Shown here: piece after piece, positions 45,366-54,604 of the stretch
Numbering within the stretch: position 1 is the stretch's first letter
Layout: every line of letters begins with the position of its first letter
NCBI GenBank assembly: GCA_017644375.1
Contig: JAEPLP010000001.1
Coordinates: 186,001-250,000 of the forward strand
From: Prochlorococcus marinus CUG1435
GTDB lineage: Bacteria; Cyanobacteriota; Cyanobacteriia; PCC-6307; Cyanobiaceae
Length of the DNA stretch: 64,000 nucleotides
Direction: 5' to 3'
Position numbers and translations under genes: made by a program
Notes under the pieces: model-generated
Told to the model about the DNA's origin: nothing
Database searches by the model: none
What the model saw: only the letters and a program-made list of their open reading frames with translations

Positions 45366-45420
45366 ATATATTCAGTACAACTCTGTTTATTAAATTTTAT
45401 AGCACGATTTGGAGTCAATA

Positions 45421-46308
45421 TTAAATTGATTTGAATAATTTCTTGAAAGATTGTTCAATATCAGTTTCTCTCATAAAAGTTTCACCAATTAATACTCCCA
45501 TGATTCCAATAGATCTAAGCGATTCTAAATCTTCGGCACAATTAATTCCGGATTCACTTATGGGAATAATATTTTGTTTTAAAAATATACCTGCATATGA
45601 ATGCATCAATTCTATTGATGTTTTTAAATCCGTTTTAAAAGTTTTTAAGTCCCTATTATTTATTCCAATCAAATTAAAAGATTTTAACTTTAGAATCCTT
45701 TCTAATTCATTAGAGTTATGGACTTCAACAAGAACACTCATCTTTAAATTATCAGCTATTTTCTTTAAATAAATTAAATCATCATCACTTAAAATCGCAG
45801 CGATTAATAATATTGCATCAGCACCAGATACCCTTGCTTTATAAATCTGATAAGCAGAAATAATAAAATCTTTGCAGAGTATAGGAAGATTAGTTGATTT
45901 TCTTACAGTTTCGAGTATTTCATAACTACCTTGAAAAAACCTTTTATCGGTAAGTACTGAAATACATGATGCACCTAATCCTTCATAACAAATTGCTATT
46001 TCTTCAGGATTGAAATCTTTTCTAATAACTCCTTTACTCGGACTAGCTTTTTTTATTTCAGCAATAACTCCTGGTTTTATTTTTGCCTCCAAGATATTTT
46101 TGTAAAAATCTTTGGGAGTAGGAAGTTTTTCAATCTTTTTGATGAGATCTTCTAAAGAGACTATTTTTTTAAAATTCTTAATTTCAATATCCTTGTGCCA
46201 TACAATTTCTTCCAGAATGTTTTTTGCTTGTGCTTCTCTATGAGGTACAGCATATTCTAAATTTTCTACCCTTACTGTTGGATTAGGTGGCCTGCGTCTT
46301 ATCTCCAT
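45421..46308 (-). CDS. trpC: Indole-3-glycerol phosphate synthase
   Basis: Closes the indole ring in tryptophan synthesis. TIM barrel of 295 residues: the opening about 35 residues ([20 protein letters not shown]) are the cyanobacterial N-terminal extension; then [62 protein letters not shown] and PISESGI. All substrate-binding segments are present. 12 nt downstream of lpdA on the same strand. Confidence 0.95.
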   Translation of the reverse strand: MEIRRRPPNPTVRVENLEYAVPHREAQAKNILEEIVWHKDIEIKNFKKIVSLEDLIKKIEKLPTPKDFYKNILEAKIKPGVIAEIKKASPSKGVIRKDFNPEEIAICYEGLGASCISVLTDKRFFQGSYEILETVRKSTNLPILCKDFIISAYQIYKARVSGADAILLIAAILSDDDLIYLKKIADNLKMSVLVEVHNSNELERILKLKSFNLIGINNRDLKTFKTDLKTSIELMHSYAGIFLKQNIIPISESGINCAEDLESLRSIGIMGVLIGETFMRETDIEQSFKKLFKSI

Positions 46309-46320
46309 TAATTTTAGATA

Positions 46321-47760
46321 TTATTTTATTTGAGAAGCCGCCTGTTTATATGCGACCTCAACTACTTCACTAAGAGTAGGATGAGTATGAACTTCTTTAG
46401 ATAATTCAATTACATCTTGGTTCCTTGAAATAGCGTTCGAAATTTCTTGAATTAAATCAGCTGCATGTAACCCAAAAATATGAGCCCCTAATACTTTCCC
46501 ATTATCTTTGTTGAAAATCAACTTTAGCAATCCATCACTCTCTAATTCAGCCAATGCTTTTGAATTAGCCTTAAAGAAACTTTTGACAACTCCCAAAGTA
46601 AAATTTTCTTTTATAGATGTCTCTTTAGCTTCAACTTCAGAGAGACCAACTGAACTTATCTCTGGGTGAGTAAAGGTTGCTGCGGGGATACTTTTATAGT
46701 TAATTTCAACATTACCACCGCAAATATTATCAACAGCAATAGTACCCTGCGCTGCAGCTGTATGGGCAAGCATTAGTTTTCCCGTTACATCTCCAACAGC
46801 CCAAATGTTAGGTATTATTTCATCACCATTCTTAACTCTCATTTGATCATCTACAGGAATGAAACCTTTTACTGTTTCAATACCAACCGACTCAAGATTT
46901 AAGTTATTACTATTAGGACTTCTGCCAGTTGCGACTAGTACAGCGTCAACTTCTAGATTTTCCACAACTTCCTTAGATTTTGCATCAGTCAGTTCTATTT
47001 TTACAGGGCATCCAGGTGTTATTTTTGTTGCAAAGACATTTGATTTTGTGTCTATATCTCTTGCTTGAATAAGGTTCTTCTTAGCAATTTTAGTGATGTC
47101 TGGATCAAATGTTGGCATAATATTCTCCAAAGCCTCGATCATGGTAACTTCACAACCAAGCGCGGTATAAACATCAGCAAATTCTAGACCTATATATCCG
47201 CTTCCAATAATTGCTATCCATCTAGGCAGCCACTCAAGTTTAACCGCATCATCGCTAGTAAATACGGTCCTATTATCCAAAGTTATTCCACGGGGCACAA
47301 AAGGAGAAGAGCCTGTTGCTATAACAATATTCTTACATGTGAAAATTTTATCAATTCCGTTTTTATCTCTTACACCTACTTTTTGATTTCCTTCAATTCT
47401 TCCAATACCCAAAATAATTTCAACTCCACTCCTTTTAAGAGTTTTTGTTAAATTTTCTCTAACATTTAAAACTAAATTATTTGCATGATCTGCAATTTTT
47501 GATCTCTCGAACCTTACTGGTGAAGCATGTATACCAAATTTAGCTAAATGTTCATAATTAGCTATTTCTCTAACTTTTCCACTTGCAGCCAAAAGAGCTT
47601 TAGATGGAACACAACCCTTGTTAACACAAGTGCCTCCCATATCAGAAGATTCTACTATTGCGACTTTCAGTCCCTTACCAGCAGCATGTTTAGCGGCATC
47701 AAAACCTCCATATCCTGCTCCTATTACTATTAAATCAAAATCAAAACTTGAATCAGTCAC
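46321..47760 (-). CDS. lpdA: Dihydrolipoyl dehydrogenase (E3)
   Basis: FAD enzyme that reoxidises lipoamide in the pyruvate dehydrogenase complex (and glycine cleavage). 479 residues: FAD site DLIVIGAGYGGFDAAKHA, the redox disulfide GGTCVNKGCVPSKALL, NAD site IIGSGYIGLEFADVY, IWAVGDVTGKLMLAHTA and the C-terminal HTHPTLSEVVEVA with the active-site His. Normal length. Between the TrmH-family gene (11 nt upstream) and trpC (12 nt downstream), so likely one minus-strand operon. Confidence 0.95.
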   Translation of the reverse strand: MTDSSFDFDLIVIGAGYGGFDAAKHAAGKGLKVAIVESSDMGGTCVNKGCVPSKALLAASGKVREIANYEHLAKFGIHASPVRFERSKIADHANNLVLNVRENLTKTLKRSGVEIILGIGRIEGNQKVGVRDKNGIDKIFTCKNIVIATGSSPFVPRGITLDNRTVFTSDDAVKLEWLPRWIAIIGSGYIGLEFADVYTALGCEVTMIEALENIMPTFDPDITKIAKKNLIQARDIDTKSNVFATKITPGCPVKIELTDAKSKEVVENLEVDAVLVATGRSPNSNNLNLESVGIETVKGFIPVDDQMRVKNGDEIIPNIWAVGDVTGKLMLAHTAAAQGTIAVDNICGGNVEINYKSIPAATFTHPEISSVGLSEVEAKETSIKENFTLGVVKSFFKANSKALAELESDGLLKLIFNKDNGKVLGAHIFGLHAADLIQEISNAISRNQDVIELSKEVHTHPTLSEVVEVAYKQAASQIK

Positions 47761-47771
47761 TTTTTATTTAT

Positions 47772-48614
47772 TTATTTAGAGGTGTATGCGACTCTTTTTC
47801 GTTCTAGTAATAACGGAACTGCAACACAAGCCACATTCAATGATTCTACAATCTCACTATGCGGAATTGTAATTGTTTCATTAAAAGCTTCTTGAATTTT
47901 TTTATGAATACCTTGACCTTCATTACCCAAAATTAATGCTGTACGTCTAGACCAATCAACTTCCCAGTAAGGTTTTGAAGGTTTTTTTGAACTTTCATTA
48001 TGGCTAGTAGTAGAGAAAATCTTAAATCCTACATTTGATAATTCAGACAAAGACTTAAGTAAAGAATTTAATATTTCTTCTTCAATGCCATCAAATCTTA
48101 AAAATGGCAGATGAAAAACTGCACCTGAGGATGCTCTTAATACCTTTTGGCCTAATGGGTGCGCGCCTCCAGCTAAAAAAATTGCATTAACACCCGCAGC
48201 TAAAGCGGTTCTAAATAGATTACCCATATTCCCAGGATCTTGAATTCTGTCGAGAACAAGAACAAAATCATCTTTTCTTTTAAATTGATAATTAGGTATT
48301 GCTGAAATCTCTACTAAAGCTGCTATTCCATCTGGATTAATTGTTGAAATCGCAGATGCCAAGACTTCCTCTGAGACAATATTTATTAATGACTCATCAA
48401 ATTTTTTGCTTAGATTTTGATTCTTTCTTAGCCATTTTTCGGTAACTAAAATCTTAGAGGGATTTTTTCCAGACCTCAGCAATTCTTCAATGAGATGTGT
48501 ACCTTCTATACAAAAAAAGTCTTGATCTTTTGGAGATGATCCTCTCTTAAATGATCTAAATCTTTTAACTAGATTATTGTTTTTACTAGTTATTTTTAAA
48601 AAAGTATTTTCTAT
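47772..48614 (-). CDS. TrmH/SpoU-family RNA 2'-O-methyltransferase; no standard start codon for its full N-terminus
   Basis: SAM-dependent methyltransferase of the SPOUT class, probably acting on rRNA or tRNA ribose. The C-terminal knot has VLVLDRIQDPGNMGNLFRTA, LRASSGAVFHLPFL, LILGNEGQGI and IPHSEIVESLNVACVAVPLL. The first standard start is a TTG at 48482, but upstream the frame continues with the typical substrate-binding domain (ITSKNNNLVKRFRSFK, CIEGTHLIEELL) for at least 44 codons without ATG, GTG or TTG. ATA at 48614 (or ATT slightly upstream) is the best candidate; a TATAAT box lies at 48640-48645. Coordinates give the inferred long form; the 5' end is uncertain. Confidence 0.78.
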   Translation of the reverse strand: MENTFLKITSKNNNLVKRFRSFKRGSSPKDQDFFCIEGTHLIEELLRSGKNPSKILVTEKWLRKNQNLSKKFDESLINIVSEEVLASAISTINPDGIAALVEISAIPNYQFKRKDDFVLVLDRIQDPGNMGNLFRTALAAGVNAIFLAGGAHPLGQKVLRASSGAVFHLPFLRFDGIEEEILNSLLKSLSELSNVGFKIFSTTSHNESSKKPSKPYWEVDWSRRTALILGNEGQGIHKKIQEAFNETITIPHSEIVESLNVACVAVPLLLERKRVAYTSK

Positions 48615-48639
48615 GAGGAATTTAAAAATTTTGCTATCA

Positions 48640-48645
48640 ATTATA
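48640..48645 (-). promoter_or_regulatory. -10 box (TATAAT) before the TrmH-family gene
   Basis: Minus-strand GATATAATTGATAGC contains a consensus TATAAT about 26-31 nt ahead of the inferred ATA start. A transcript starting near 48632 would include the whole conserved N-terminal domain, which supports the long reading of this gene. Confidence 0.45.
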
Positions 48646-48801
48646 TCTTAGTTCCAATAAAGCTTTGATCAATAATTTTTAAAATTTAATTTCCTAAAAA
48701 TCGAATAATACATTTTTACTTTTAATTAATATTCAGGACGTTACATAGGGTGGACTTACTAAAGTTAGTTTGTCATTATGAACCTAATAAATTAAATCTT
48801 A

Positions 48802-50172
48802 ATGATTTGGGGAAGCGAAAATAAGTCATATCTTAAATCTCAAAATTTAAAGATTTTTGGCCAAGCTAAATTAAATGGAACAGTTGAAATAGGTGGTGCG
48901 AAAAATTCAGCCTTGGTTTTATTAGCGGCATCATTATTGACTAACGAAATAATAATTCTTGAGAATGTTCCACATCTCACTGATATAGAAAAGATGAGGG
49001 AAATACTTAAGAGTTTAGGAGTTAACTTAGTGGATAAAAATAATAAATTAGAAATAGATTCAAAAAACATTTCCAATCAACAACTTCCATATGAACTTGT
49101 TAATCGACTAAGAGCTAGTTTTTTTTGTATTGGTGCACTATTAAGTAAATTTGGAGAGGCTAAAGTACCCATGCCTGGAGGTTGCAATATTGGTTTAAGG
49201 CCTATAGATGAACATATTAATGGACTTAAAGCCTTAGGAGCAGAAATTCTTATTGAAGAAGGAATTGTGAAAGCCAAAATAAAGGGAAATAAGAATAGAC
49301 TTTGTGGTACTCATATCATATTGAAATGTCCAAGCGTAGGAGCAACTGAAACTTTAATAATGGCTGCATCTTTAGCAAAGGGAAGAACTACTATTGAGAA
49401 TGCTGCTAGGGAACCTGAAATACAAGATTTATGTCAAATGCTCAATAAAATGGGAGCAAAAATTTACGACTCTGGTAAAGAAAAAATAATTATTGATGGT
49501 GTGAATAAACTTGATGGTTGTACTCACAAAGTAATCCCAGACAGAATAGAAGCAGGCACTTTTCTAATAGCTGCTGCTGCAACTTCCTCTTCCATAACAA
49601 TTTCTCCAGTTATTCCTACTCATCTTGAAGCCGTTACTAATAAGCTTCAAGAGAGCGGTAGTAAAATAACGATTAAAGGTAATTCAATTACAATTAAAGG
49701 TAAAGAAATAAAAGCGGTAGATATTGATACAGCCCCTTTCCCAGGATTTCCTACTGATTTACAGGCACCATTTACAGCCTTGATGACTATAGCTGATGGT
49801 GAATCAAAGATAACTGAAACAATTTTTGAAAACAGAATGAATCATATTCATTTGCTAAATAAAATGGGTGCCAGTATTAAATTAAATAAAAATGTAGCTC
49901 ATATCAAGGGAGTTAAAACAATTAAAGGAATGAATCTAGTTGGCTCAGACTTAAGGTCATCAGCTGCATTAATAATAGCTGGCATAGTAGCTAAAGGTAA
50001 TAGTAGAATCTATGGTTTAGACCATTTGGATAGAGGTTATGAGCATTTTGAATCAAAACTCAAAATGCTAGGTGTAAAAATAAACAGAGAATTTAACCGA
50101 AGAACTAGCTCTGATAAGGAATTTGAAATTAATTCCGAACCTGAAGATATTCCTAAATATAAGGCAGCTTAA
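48802..50172 (+). CDS. murA: UDP-N-acetylglucosamine 1-carboxyvinyltransferase
   Basis: First committed step of peptidoglycan synthesis: transfers enolpyruvate to UDP-GlcNAc. 456 residues: GTVEIGGAKNSALVLLAASL with the catalytic Lys, the active-site loop KVPMPGGCNIGLRPIDEHI with the Cys that fosfomycin attacks, PSVGATETLIMAA, and GSDLRSSAALIIAG near the end. It has about 15 extra residues at the N-terminus and a charged C-terminal tail; otherwise normal length. Confidence 0.96.
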   Translation: MIWGSENKSYLKSQNLKIFGQAKLNGTVEIGGAKNSALVLLAASLLTNEIIILENVPHLTDIEKMREILKSLGVNLVDKNNKLEIDSKNISNQQLPYELVNRLRASFFCIGALLSKFGEAKVPMPGGCNIGLRPIDEHINGLKALGAEILIEEGIVKAKIKGNKNRLCGTHIILKCPSVGATETLIMAASLAKGRTTIENAAREPEIQDLCQMLNKMGAKIYDSGKEKIIIDGVNKLDGCTHKVIPDRIEAGTFLIAAAATSSSITISPVIPTHLEAVTNKLQESGSKITIKGNSITIKGKEIKAVDIDTAPFPGFPTDLQAPFTALMTIADGESKITETIFENRMNHIHLLNKMGASIKLNKNVAHIKGVKTIKGMNLVGSDLRSSAALIIAGIVAKGNSRIYGLDHLDRGYEHFESKLKMLGVKINREFNRRTSSDKEFEINSEPEDIPKYKAA

Positions 50173-50212
50173 TATGAGAGAAAAAATTATCAATCCTGAA
50201 AAAACCAATTTC

Positions 50213-50323
50213 TTATATATAAGCGATATTAATTAGTGAAATACAACCTAAAAATAATATAAATAGTACTAAGAAACGATTAGACCAATTTTTGTTCAAA
50301 CCAGCTAGTTTGAAGCTATTCAT
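50213..50323 (-). CDS. Micro-ORF, 36-aa single-span protein
   Basis: ATG at 50323 to TAA at 50213. It begins MNSFKLAGLNKNW and then has one membrane span (FLVLFILFLGCISLINIAYI). Its start overlaps the stop of the preceding micro-ORF as ATGA, a coupling arrangement that would be unlikely if both were chance frames. Too short for a family call; it has the size and topology of small subunits of thylakoid or respiratory complexes, but no such subunit is recognised. Confidence 0.45.
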   Translation of the reverse strand: MNSFKLAGLNKNWSNRFLVLFILFLGCISLINIAYI

Positions 50324-50427
50324 ACCCATGTCCCTCCATTAGTACCAAATGCTGTCAGTATGGTTACTGCAATAAAAAGATAAGGAATAAACTTCAGAGA
50401 TAGCTTTTTAGCTTGAGTTTTGGACAT
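50320..50427 (-). CDS. Micro-ORF, 35-aa single-span protein
   Basis: ATG at 50427 to TGA at 50320. A basic head (MSKTQAKKLSLK) is followed by one span (FIPYLFIAVTILTAFG) and the tail TNGGTWV. A TGCTATATT (extended -10-like) lies about 25 nt upstream. It overlaps the next micro-ORF by 4 nt (ATGA). The positive-inside pattern and neat end suggest a genuine small membrane protein conserved in picocyanobacteria; identity unknown. Confidence 0.5.
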   Translation of the reverse strand: MSKTQAKKLSLKFIPYLFIAVTILTAFGTNGGTWV

Positions 50428-50671
50428 TTGCTTTTTTTCCAAATATAGCACAATATTACTAAACATGAAGCTATCTCCTCATGAGAAGGACTTTTACTCT
50501 CATTTAATCACAAAAATGTATCATATATGTCAATTTTTTATTTTTCACCTTATCCCTTGTCAGCAAATTCAATAAATATAATTCTATGTTTTCAACGAAA
50601 AGATTAACTATTAACAAACGTTATTTAGATCACCGTTCCTTGACCAGAACAATAGTCAATAAGTTGATTTT

Positions 50672-50680
50672 TGTTATAAT
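50672..50680 (+). promoter_or_regulatory. Extended -10 promoter of tRNA-Leu/argD
   Basis: TGTTATAAT is a perfect -10 hexamer (50675-50680) with an extended TGn element. It lies about 28 nt ahead of the tRNA-Leu 5' end; no other promoter-like sequence is possible between the tRNA and argD (5 nt), so it may serve both. Confidence 0.6.
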
Positions 50681-50707
50681 AAAAAGGTTCATTTTTTCAA
50701 AAGCCTT

Positions 50708-50789
50708 GGGAGCGTGGTGGAATTGGTAGACGCACCGCACTCAAAATGCGGCACCTTCGGGTATGTCGGTTCAAGTCCGACCGCTCCCA
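50708..50789 (+). tRNA. tRNA-Leu (CAA)
   Basis: GGGAGCG pairs with CGCTCCC; D-arm GGTGGAATTGGTAGACGC is the leucine type; the anticodon stem CCGCA/TGCGG holds loop CTCAAAA, giving anticodon CAA; a long variable arm (caccttcgggtatg region) marks a class II tRNA. T-arm GGTTCAAGTCC. 82 nt, discriminator A, no encoded CCA. argD starts 5 nt further. Confidence 0.96.
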
Positions 50790-50794
50790 CTTTG

Positions 50795-51970
50795 ATGAAT
50801 ACCTATAGTCGATTCGATATATCATTCAAAAAAGGAAAAGGTTGTTGGCTATGGGACAACAAAGGTAAAAAGTATCTTGATGCAGTTGCTGGTATTGCAA
50901 CTTGTAGTCTTGGACATAGCGATAGAGTTTTAAGAAGGAAGCTATCAAGTCAACTAAAAAAGATTCAGCACATTTCCAATCTTTACAACATTGAAGAACA
51001 AGAACAATTAAGCAGAACTTTAACGAATATGAGTTGTGCTAAAAGCGTCTTCTTCTGTAATAGTGGTGCGGAAGCAAATGAATCAGCAATTAAATTAATT
51101 AAAAAATATGGAAATAAAACAAATAAAGGTAAAGAATCAATTATTCTCGCAGCAGAATCCAGCTTCCATGGAAGGACGCTTGCAGCCTTGAGTGCCACTG
51201 GACAACCAAAATATCAAAAAGGTTTCGAACCAATGATTCAAGGGTTCAAATTTTTTAAATTTAACAATTTTGATTCGGTAAAAAAATTATTTGAAGAGTG
51301 TGAAAATAATGATCAAAAAATTTCCGGAGTTTTAGTTGAACCCATACAAGGTGAAGGCGGCGTAATTCCTGGAAGTAAAATATTTTTTAAAAGCCTGAGA
51401 GAAATATGTGATAAATATAATTCTCTTCTCATTTTAGATGAGGTCCAAAGTGGAGTAGGTCGAACTGGGAAAATGTGGGGTTATGAGAATTTAGGAATTG
51501 AACCTGATGGATTCACCCTTGCTAAAGGATTAGGAGGAGGTCATGCAATTGGAGCATTATTGGTAAAAGAAAAAGCCAACATTTTTTCTCCAGGGGATCA
51601 TGCTAGCACTTTTGGAGGGAACCCATTTGCTTGTAAAGCTGCCCTAACTGTATTAGAAGAAATAAATAGAAGAAATATTATCAATAATGTTTATCTAAGA
51701 GGGGAACAATTAAGTGCTGGGTTTGAAGAATTGTCAAAAAAATTTCCAAATATTATTAGCGGGAAAAGAGGTTTAGGTTTAATACAAGGTCTTGTGATCA
51801 ATGATGATTATGCTGATGCAAAAAACATTACTTTAAAAGCTTTTGATAAAGGATTACTGGTAGTTCCTGCAGGAGGAAATGTTGTAAGAATTGTCCCACC
51901 ATTAGTTATTTCTCGAAGAGAAATTAATATTCTTTTAAATAAGCTAAATTCAATTTTTGAAGAGTTATAG
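50795..51970 (+). CDS. argD: Acetylornithine aminotransferase
   Basis: PLP enzyme of arginine synthesis (and possibly lysine-type transaminations). 391 residues from the ATG at 50795; a GTG further upstream lies inside tRNA-Leu and is not a start. Signs: YLDAVAGIATCSLGHSD, VFFCNSGAEANESAIKL, SSFHGRTLAALSATG, LILDEVQSGVGRTG and the PLP lysine in FTLAKGLGGGHAIGA. Starts only 5 nt after tRNA-Leu, so the mRNA 5' end may be made by tRNA 3' processing. Followed after 11 nt by folC. Confidence 0.95.
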   Translation: MNTYSRFDISFKKGKGCWLWDNKGKKYLDAVAGIATCSLGHSDRVLRRKLSSQLKKIQHISNLYNIEEQEQLSRTLTNMSCAKSVFFCNSGAEANESAIKLIKKYGNKTNKGKESIILAAESSFHGRTLAALSATGQPKYQKGFEPMIQGFKFFKFNNFDSVKKLFEECENNDQKISGVLVEPIQGEGGVIPGSKIFFKSLREICDKYNSLLILDEVQSGVGRTGKMWGYENLGIEPDGFTLAKGLGGGHAIGALLVKEKANIFSPGDHASTFGGNPFACKAALTVLEEINRRNIINNVYLRGEQLSAGFEELSKKFPNIISGKRGLGLIQGLVINDDYADAKNITLKAFDKGLLVVPAGGNVVRIVPPLVISRREINILLNKLNSIFEEL

Positions 51971-51981
51971 CAATTTAAATT

Positions 51982-53214
51982 TTGAAAAATGCAAATTTAA
52001 AAACTTTTGAATTGTTATCTCCTAAATATGAAAGGGATAATATCAAGTTAGGTTTATCAAGAATTAAAAAAGCACTACAAGAACTTGGTAATCCTTGCAA
52101 GAATATCCCTGCCATACAGATTATTGGAACCAATGGGAAAGGATCAATCGCGGCATATTTAGAAAGTATACTTTTTGAAGCCAAAAGGAATTTCGGTGTA
52201 ACTACATCTCCTCATCTTTTAGATGTATGCGAGAGGATTAGAATTAATAAAAAAAATATCAACAAAAATGATTTTGAAAAAATCTATAGATTAATAGAAA
52301 AAAATTTTTCAACATTTGAATTAACTCCTTTTGAAAAAATCATTTGCTGCGCACTAAATTTTTTTGACCATCAAAAAGTTGAATTACTTATTCTTGAAGC
52401 TGGCTTAGGGGGACGATTAGACGCGACAACAGCCCATAAATCTAGACCAATAATTGCTATTGGGAATATTGGCTTAGACCATCAAGAATTTCTTGGAGAT
52501 ACGATTGAAAAAATTGCCGAAGAAAAATTAGCAGTTATTGAAAAAAACTCAATTGTCATCTCATGCAAACAAAATAGTCAAGTTGAAAATTTAATAACCA
52601 AAAAAGTTAAAAAGGTTGGAGCAGAAATTATTTGGAAAGATTCAATTACAAACAGCTATGAGCTTGGATTAAAAGGAATTTTTCAAAAGGAAAATGCTTC
52701 TGTAGCTGTTGGAGCAATTGAAGCGCTGAATAATTTAGGATTTAATATTAAAGAAAAACACATATCTGAAGGTCTTAAAAAGACAACTTGGAACGGAAGG
52801 CTAGAAATAATAAATTATTTCAACAAAGAAATTCTTGTAGATTGTGCGCACAATTATCCTGCTGCAAAAGCACTCTCTCATGAGCGAAGCAATTGGAAGA
52901 ATGAAGATAAAGGAATTTATTGGATTTTAGGTGTCCAAAGACAAAAAGATATTTACGCAATATTAAAAACACTTCTAAAGAAAAATGATCACTTATTACT
53001 TGTGCCAGTTCCAAACCAACCTAGTTGGCAATTAAATGATCTGTCTCAGATTAAAGAAATTGACTTCCAAAAAACAATTGAATTTAAAACATTTGAACTT
53101 GCCATTGAGTATTTATTTTCTTTAAAAAAATGGCCGACTAATCATCCTGTTCTAACAGGTTCTATTTTTTTAGTTGCCGAATTTATTAAATTTGCGAATA
53201 AACAGAAATGTTAA
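51982..53214 (+). CDS. folC: Folylpolyglutamate synthase/dihydrofolate synthase
   Basis: Mur-ligase-fold enzyme that adds glutamate to (dihydro)pteroate or folate. 410 residues from a TTG start (no in-frame ATG precedes the core): RIKKALQELGNPCKNIPAIQ, the P-loop IIGTNGKGSIAAYLE, TTSPHLLDVCERIRIN, LEAGLGGRLDATTA, IGLDHQEFLGDTIEKIA and VDCAHNYPAAKAL. Complete. Its last 4 nt overlap the convergent FAD-oxidoreductase stop. Confidence 0.93.
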   Translation: MKNANLKTFELLSPKYERDNIKLGLSRIKKALQELGNPCKNIPAIQIIGTNGKGSIAAYLESILFEAKRNFGVTTSPHLLDVCERIRINKKNINKNDFEKIYRLIEKNFSTFELTPFEKIICCALNFFDHQKVELLILEAGLGGRLDATTAHKSRPIIAIGNIGLDHQEFLGDTIEKIAEEKLAVIEKNSIVISCKQNSQVENLITKKVKKVGAEIIWKDSITNSYELGLKGIFQKENASVAVGAIEALNNLGFNIKEKHISEGLKKTTWNGRLEIINYFNKEILVDCAHNYPAAKALSHERSNWKNEDKGIYWILGVQRQKDIYAILKTLLKKNDHLLLVPVPNQPSWQLNDLSQIKEIDFQKTIEFKTFELAIEYLFSLKKWPTNHPVLTGSIFLVAEFIKFANKQKC

Positions 53215-54566
53215 ATTTTAAATTGTTCTTTTACTTCCCAACCTTCCAATTTTCCTGGATTTAATAGCCCTTTAGGATCAAATCTTAATTTCGCTTTTAC
53301 TTGATCTGCATCCACCACTCCGAGACCTCCTCCTTCAACTGTTAAAACATGAGGATTAAAAATAAACGCACCAAGTTTCTTGCAATCTTCCATTATTTCT
53401 TTTAATTCTTCTGCCCCATTCCACTTAAATACAGGCAAAGCCGCTAATCGCGGTGATCCTTGTTGAGAAACTGCCTCTAAATGCCAAAGAACTTTTTTAC
53501 CCCATTTTTTTCTCAAAAAATTAATTAATTCTATTTCATTGTTAAGTGGCAAAAGCATCTGTAAATACGTCCAATTTTTATCCCTAGACCTCATATGAAG
53601 AGTTGTATGATTCCATACAACTTCAGAAATTCCATTCACGAGCTTTTCTTCTTCCCCAAGTAGGGCAGATTTAACTTTAAATTTTTTACAAATTAGATCT
53701 ATGGTTTTTATTCCTCCAAGAGTAGATTGTATTAATATCTTGTGACTTCTAGATTTACCTTTAAACCATTTTGGCATTTGATCTACAATTTCTTCTTCAA
53801 GAATTGCTCCTAATTTCAGATCAATTGCTGCGCTAGTAAGAGTTTTTAATATTTCTATTGTTTTTTCAAATTCAATACAGTCGATAACTAATGAGTACCA
53901 CTTACGTTTGATATCAGTAGCAAGTAATAAAGAAGTAATTATTCCATTAGTCCCATAAGCATGATTAAGAGGTTCGGATTCTTCAGCATCAAATTTTAAT
54001 AATGCAGGTTTTTCATTCATCGTTACTGCCTCTAAACCAATAAGATTTCCTGGATCTCTTAAAAATCCCCATCTAATGGAACCAATACCTCCTGATCCAC
54101 CTGCAATAAAACCTCCAATTGTTGCAGTTTTCCAAGTACTAGGAAGCAATCTCAATTCTCTACCATATTTCTCTAATTGTTTATTCAAATCTCCCATAAC
54201 ACAGCCAGACTGTACTTTTACAAAGCCTGTATCTGGATCAAATTCTTCTAACTTATTAAAGTGACTCATCTGCATTACAACTCCTTTAAATAATGGGACA
54301 GCTTGTCCATAATTACCTGTACCTGATCCCCTTAAAGTAAGTGGGATAGATAATTCCCAACAAATTTCTGCTACTTCCCTTACCGCTTTGTGATCAATAG
54401 GTCTCACCACCAAATCAGCAATACATTCGTCTAATTTTTTAGTAAGGATTGGAGAGTAGTTATAAAAATCTTTTGAAAGTCTTTTTACATCGGATTTATT
54501 TTCAATGATCTCTAAGTTTTTGACTCCTCTAAATTTGTCTAAAAATTTGAGACTATTTGATGTCAT
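53211..54566 (-). CDS. FAD-binding oxidoreductase (GlcD/lactate-dehydrogenase-like)
   Basis: 451 residues of the PCMH-type FAD family (FAD_binding_4). The FAD site is seen in LTLRGSGTGNYGQAVPLFKG and TIGGFIAGGSGGIGSIRWG; the C-terminal part ends with DPKGLLNPGKLEGW, the usual last motif of this family. Members oxidise 2-hydroxy acids such as glycolate or D-lactate; cyanobacteria use a related GlcD for photorespiratory glycolate, but this substrate cannot be assigned from sequence alone. Convergent with folC (4-nt overlap); 38 nt downstream of the amidohydrolase gene. Confidence 0.88.
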   Translation of the reverse strand: MTSNSLKFLDKFRGVKNLEIIENKSDVKRLSKDFYNYSPILTKKLDECIADLVVRPIDHKAVREVAEICWELSIPLTLRGSGTGNYGQAVPLFKGVVMQMSHFNKLEEFDPDTGFVKVQSGCVMGDLNKQLEKYGRELRLLPSTWKTATIGGFIAGGSGGIGSIRWGFLRDPGNLIGLEAVTMNEKPALLKFDAEESEPLNHAYGTNGIITSLLLATDIKRKWYSLVIDCIEFEKTIEILKTLTSAAIDLKLGAILEEEIVDQMPKWFKGKSRSHKILIQSTLGGIKTIDLICKKFKVKSALLGEEEKLVNGISEVVWNHTTLHMRSRDKNWTYLQMLLPLNNEIELINFLRKKWGKKVLWHLEAVSQQGSPRLAALPVFKWNGAEELKEIMEDCKKLGAFIFNPHVLTVEGGGLGVVDADQVKAKLRFDPKGLLNPGKLEGWEVKEQFKI

Positions 54567-54604
54567 TAATAAAAATTTTTGTGCTTTGTATATAAATTAG
54601 CCAA

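Noticed and set aside
50714-50794. Upstream extension of argD from a GTG
   Set aside because: The codons lie inside tRNA-Leu; the aminotransferase homology begins after the ATG at 50795.
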